The notes under the pieces were generated by a model. That model had not been told where the DNA came from. It did no database searches and saw only the letters and a list, made by a program, of their open reading frames with translations. DNA of 6,447 nucleotides. It comes from Thermoprotei archaeon (GTDB lineage: Archaea > Thermoproteota > Thermoprotei_A > Sulfolobales > WANQ01). This document shows, in pieces, positions 5,729 through 6,447 of the stretch. The position numbers and the translations under genes are program-made. How positions within the stretch are numbered: position 1 is the first letter of the stretch; each line of letters starts with the position of its first letter. The stretch spans positions 1 through 6,447 of the forward strand of contig JALWGO010000318.1 of the NCBI GenBank assembly GCA_027038805.1. The letters are read 5' to 3'.

Positions 5729-5806
5729 GCCGCGGTAGTATAGCCCGGCCAAGTATGCGGGCCTTTCGAGCCCGTGACCCGGGTTCAAATCCCGGCCGCG
5801 GCACCA
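5729..5806 (+). tRNA. tRNA-Glu (anticodon TTC), CCA encoded
   Basis: A complete cloverleaf can be drawn. The acceptor stem GCCGCGG (5729-5735) pairs with CCGCGGC (5796-5802). The D stem GTAT (5738-5741) pairs with GTAT (5753-5756) using G-U pairs, and the D loop carries GG at 5747-5748. The anticodon stem CGGGC/GCCCG (5758-5762, 5770-5774) encloses the loop CTTTCGA, with TTC at 5765-5767. The T stem CCGGG/CCCGG encloses TTCAAAT (5784-5790). The discriminator is A5803 and CCA is encoded at 5804-5806. There is no intron. The four bases before it, TGGT, can pair with the ACCA end. Confidence 0.97.
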
Positions 5807-5843
5807 TAACAGTGCGGAGTGTGATACTTATCCCTTTATTACT

Positions 5844-5905
5844 ATGTTTAAACATGTTGATATTTTTGAAGGCGTTTCATGTTTAATCATGTATTGTTTA
5901 ATCAT
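5844..5905. repeat. Three copies of TGTTTAA(A/T)CAT
   Basis: TGTTTAAACAT at 5845-5855 and TGTTTAATCAT at 5880-5890 and 5895-5905 differ at one position only. Start-to-start spacing is 35 and 15 bases. The first sits in a 12-bp perfect palindrome, ATGTTTAAACAT (5844-5855). The half-symmetric units look like regulator binding sites, though the AT-rich setting makes chance possible. A 10-bp palindrome GTAGTACTAC follows at 5910-5919. Confidence 0.5.
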
Positions 5906-5972
5906 AGTTGTAGTACTACTGTATTTGTTAGTCTGGTGTAAAAGAGATGGTATGCGAAAAATTACTTTTTAA
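5844..5972 (+). CDS. Possible 42-residue single-pass membrane protein (uncertain)
   Basis: From ATG 5844 to TAA 5972 runs a 42-codon frame. Its product has a short polar N-terminus with Asp5 and Glu9, a hydrophobic segment at about 13-31 (V, L, I, Y and C rich) and a basic tail with Lys33, Arg34, Arg38 and Lys39. This is the pattern of a small single-pass membrane protein with its C-terminus inside. Against it: no ribosome binding site and no well-placed TATA box are seen, and the repeated TGTTTAATCAT sequence itself produces the repeated Cys-Leu-Ile. An alternative start is ATG 5889, giving 27 residues. It ends 11 bases before the end of the convergent 83-residue gene. I do not recognise any family, and it may be chance. 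Confidence 0.25.
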   Translation: MFKHVDIFEGVSCLIMYCLIIVVVLLYLLVWCKRDGMRKITF

Positions 5973-5983
5973 TACATTCTATT

Positions 5984-6235
5984 CTACTGGCATTTCGGGT
6001 TAAAGTAGTTAGTTATTACCTTTGCCAAATGCACTGGCTTCGTATACCACTTATCGTATTTGTACTCTTTTCCACTAATAGTCACGATAACATATTCTCC
6101 GCTATCCTTTATAGTTGCCTCAACAGTTCCGCCACGTAATATCTGGAGTACAGTCTTAGATTTGACGCCTATAGCATAGCATTTTGCTAATTCTTTTACT
6201 AGTATATCTCTTAATTGTTTCATGTAGTCGCTCAT
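5984..6235 (-). CDS. Hypothetical protein, 83 residues
   Basis: I do not recognise this protein. From ATG 6235 it has 83 residues: a predicted helix with Met5, Lys and Leu at about 1-20, then alternating hydrophobic and polar residues suggesting beta strands at about 38-60 (for example E-Y-V-I-V-T-I-S). A basic, aromatic segment near Y-K-Y-D-K-W-Y-T-K-P (58-67) and a last helix follow. Cysteines are Cys19 and Cys82. There is no signal peptide or membrane segment. The start at 6235 is preferred because GTGAG lies 4 bases upstream and TTTTAATA (about 6272-6279) could act as a TATA box. ATG 6292 would add 19 residues but has no ribosome binding site. The gene lies between two tRNA genes that point the other way. 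Length, sensible charge distribution and codon use similar to the neighbours suggest a real gene. Confidence 0.6.
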   Translation of the reverse strand: MSDYMKQLRDILVKELAKCYAIGVKSKTVLQILRGGTVEATIKDSGEYVIVTISGKEYKYDKWYTKPVHLAKVITNYFNPKCQ

Positions 6236-6335
6236 ATTTCTCACACGGTTGAAGCCTAAGAAAGTGGTCTTATTAAAATTTTTAGAAAGCATGTCTTGTG
6301 TTGGCAGAATGTGTTTTGAGTGAAATAAAATAATT

Positions 6336-6343
6336 TTTATAAA
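6336..6343 (+). promoter_or_regulatory. TATA box of tRNA-Gly
   Basis: TTTATAAA is centred about 26 bases before 6366, only 4 bases before the mature 5' end of tRNA-Gly at 6370, an ideal archaeal tRNA promoter. Because it is palindromic it could also start a minus-strand transcript near 6313 into the 83-residue protein gene. Confidence 0.75.
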
Positions 6344-6369
6344 CTAGACAGTATGTAAGATCTCACGAA

Positions 6370-6447
6370 GCGGCGGTAGTCTAGCCTGGACTAGGACGCC
6401 GGCCTGCCACGCCGGAAGTCCCGGGTTCAAATCCCGGCCGCCGCACC
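6370..6447 (+). tRNA. tRNA-Gly (anticodon GCC), last base outside the window
   Basis: The acceptor stem GCGGCGG (6370-6376) pairs with CCGCCGC (6438-6444). The D stem GTCT (6379-6382) pairs with GGAC (6394-6397), with GG at 6388-6389 in the loop. The anticodon stem CCGGC/GCCGG (6399-6403, 6411-6415) encloses CTGCCAC, with GCC at 6406-6408. The T stem CCGGG/CCCGG encloses TTCAAAT. The discriminator is A6445, followed by CC before the window ends, so an encoded CCA is likely but its A is not seen. No intron is present. Confidence 0.96.

Noticed and set aside
5776..6447. Shared block of about 22 bases in the two tRNA genes
   Set aside because: It is the conserved T arm and part of the acceptor stem found in many tRNAs, not an attachment-site duplication.

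Overview
The window looks like chromosomal DNA of a hyperthermophilic crenarchaeon, probably of the Desulfurococcales type. I infer this from frequent ATA, AGA and AGG codons, GTG and TTG starts, GGTG/GAGGT ribosome binding sites, TTTATAAA-type TATA boxes about 26 bases before inferred transcript starts, a two-subunit class I fumarase, and a tRNA with an encoded CCA end. I do not name a genus. No mobile element, CRISPR array or phage signature was found, and nothing here amounts to a convincing new multi-gene system. The least explained part is the tRNA-flanked stretch at the right end.

Layout. 1-1282 (minus): N-terminal part of a membrane-anchored or exported purple-acid-phosphatase-like metallophosphoesterase, running off the left edge. 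1385-1981 (minus): a GNAT acetyltransferase. An 83-bp divergent promoter region follows, holding a palindromic CTATATAG box. 2065-4300 (plus): fumarase alpha, fumarase beta and an NfsA/FRP-type nitroreductase, closely spaced and probably co-transcribed. 4274-5266 (minus): a PLP-dependent cysteine synthase whose end overlaps the nitroreductase end by 27 bp. 5302-5634 (minus): a DUF134/UPF0251 helix-turn-helix protein upstream of the cysteine synthase. 5729-5806 (plus): tRNA-Glu(UUC). 5807-5983: AT-rich, with three near-identical 11-bp repeats and a possible 42-residue membrane protein. 5984-6235 (minus): an unrecognised 83-residue protein. 6370-6447 (plus): tRNA-Gly(GCC), missing only its last base.

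How the genes fit together. The fumarase subunits form one [4Fe-4S] hydratase that interconverts fumarate and malate. The adjacent flavin reductase may share its transcript, but a functional link is only a guess. The cysteine synthase makes cysteine from an activated serine and sulfide, and the DUF134 protein upstream could regulate it or simply share its transcript. The phosphatase and GNAT genes are co-directional but separated by about 100 bases, and each appears to have its own promoter or ribosome binding site.
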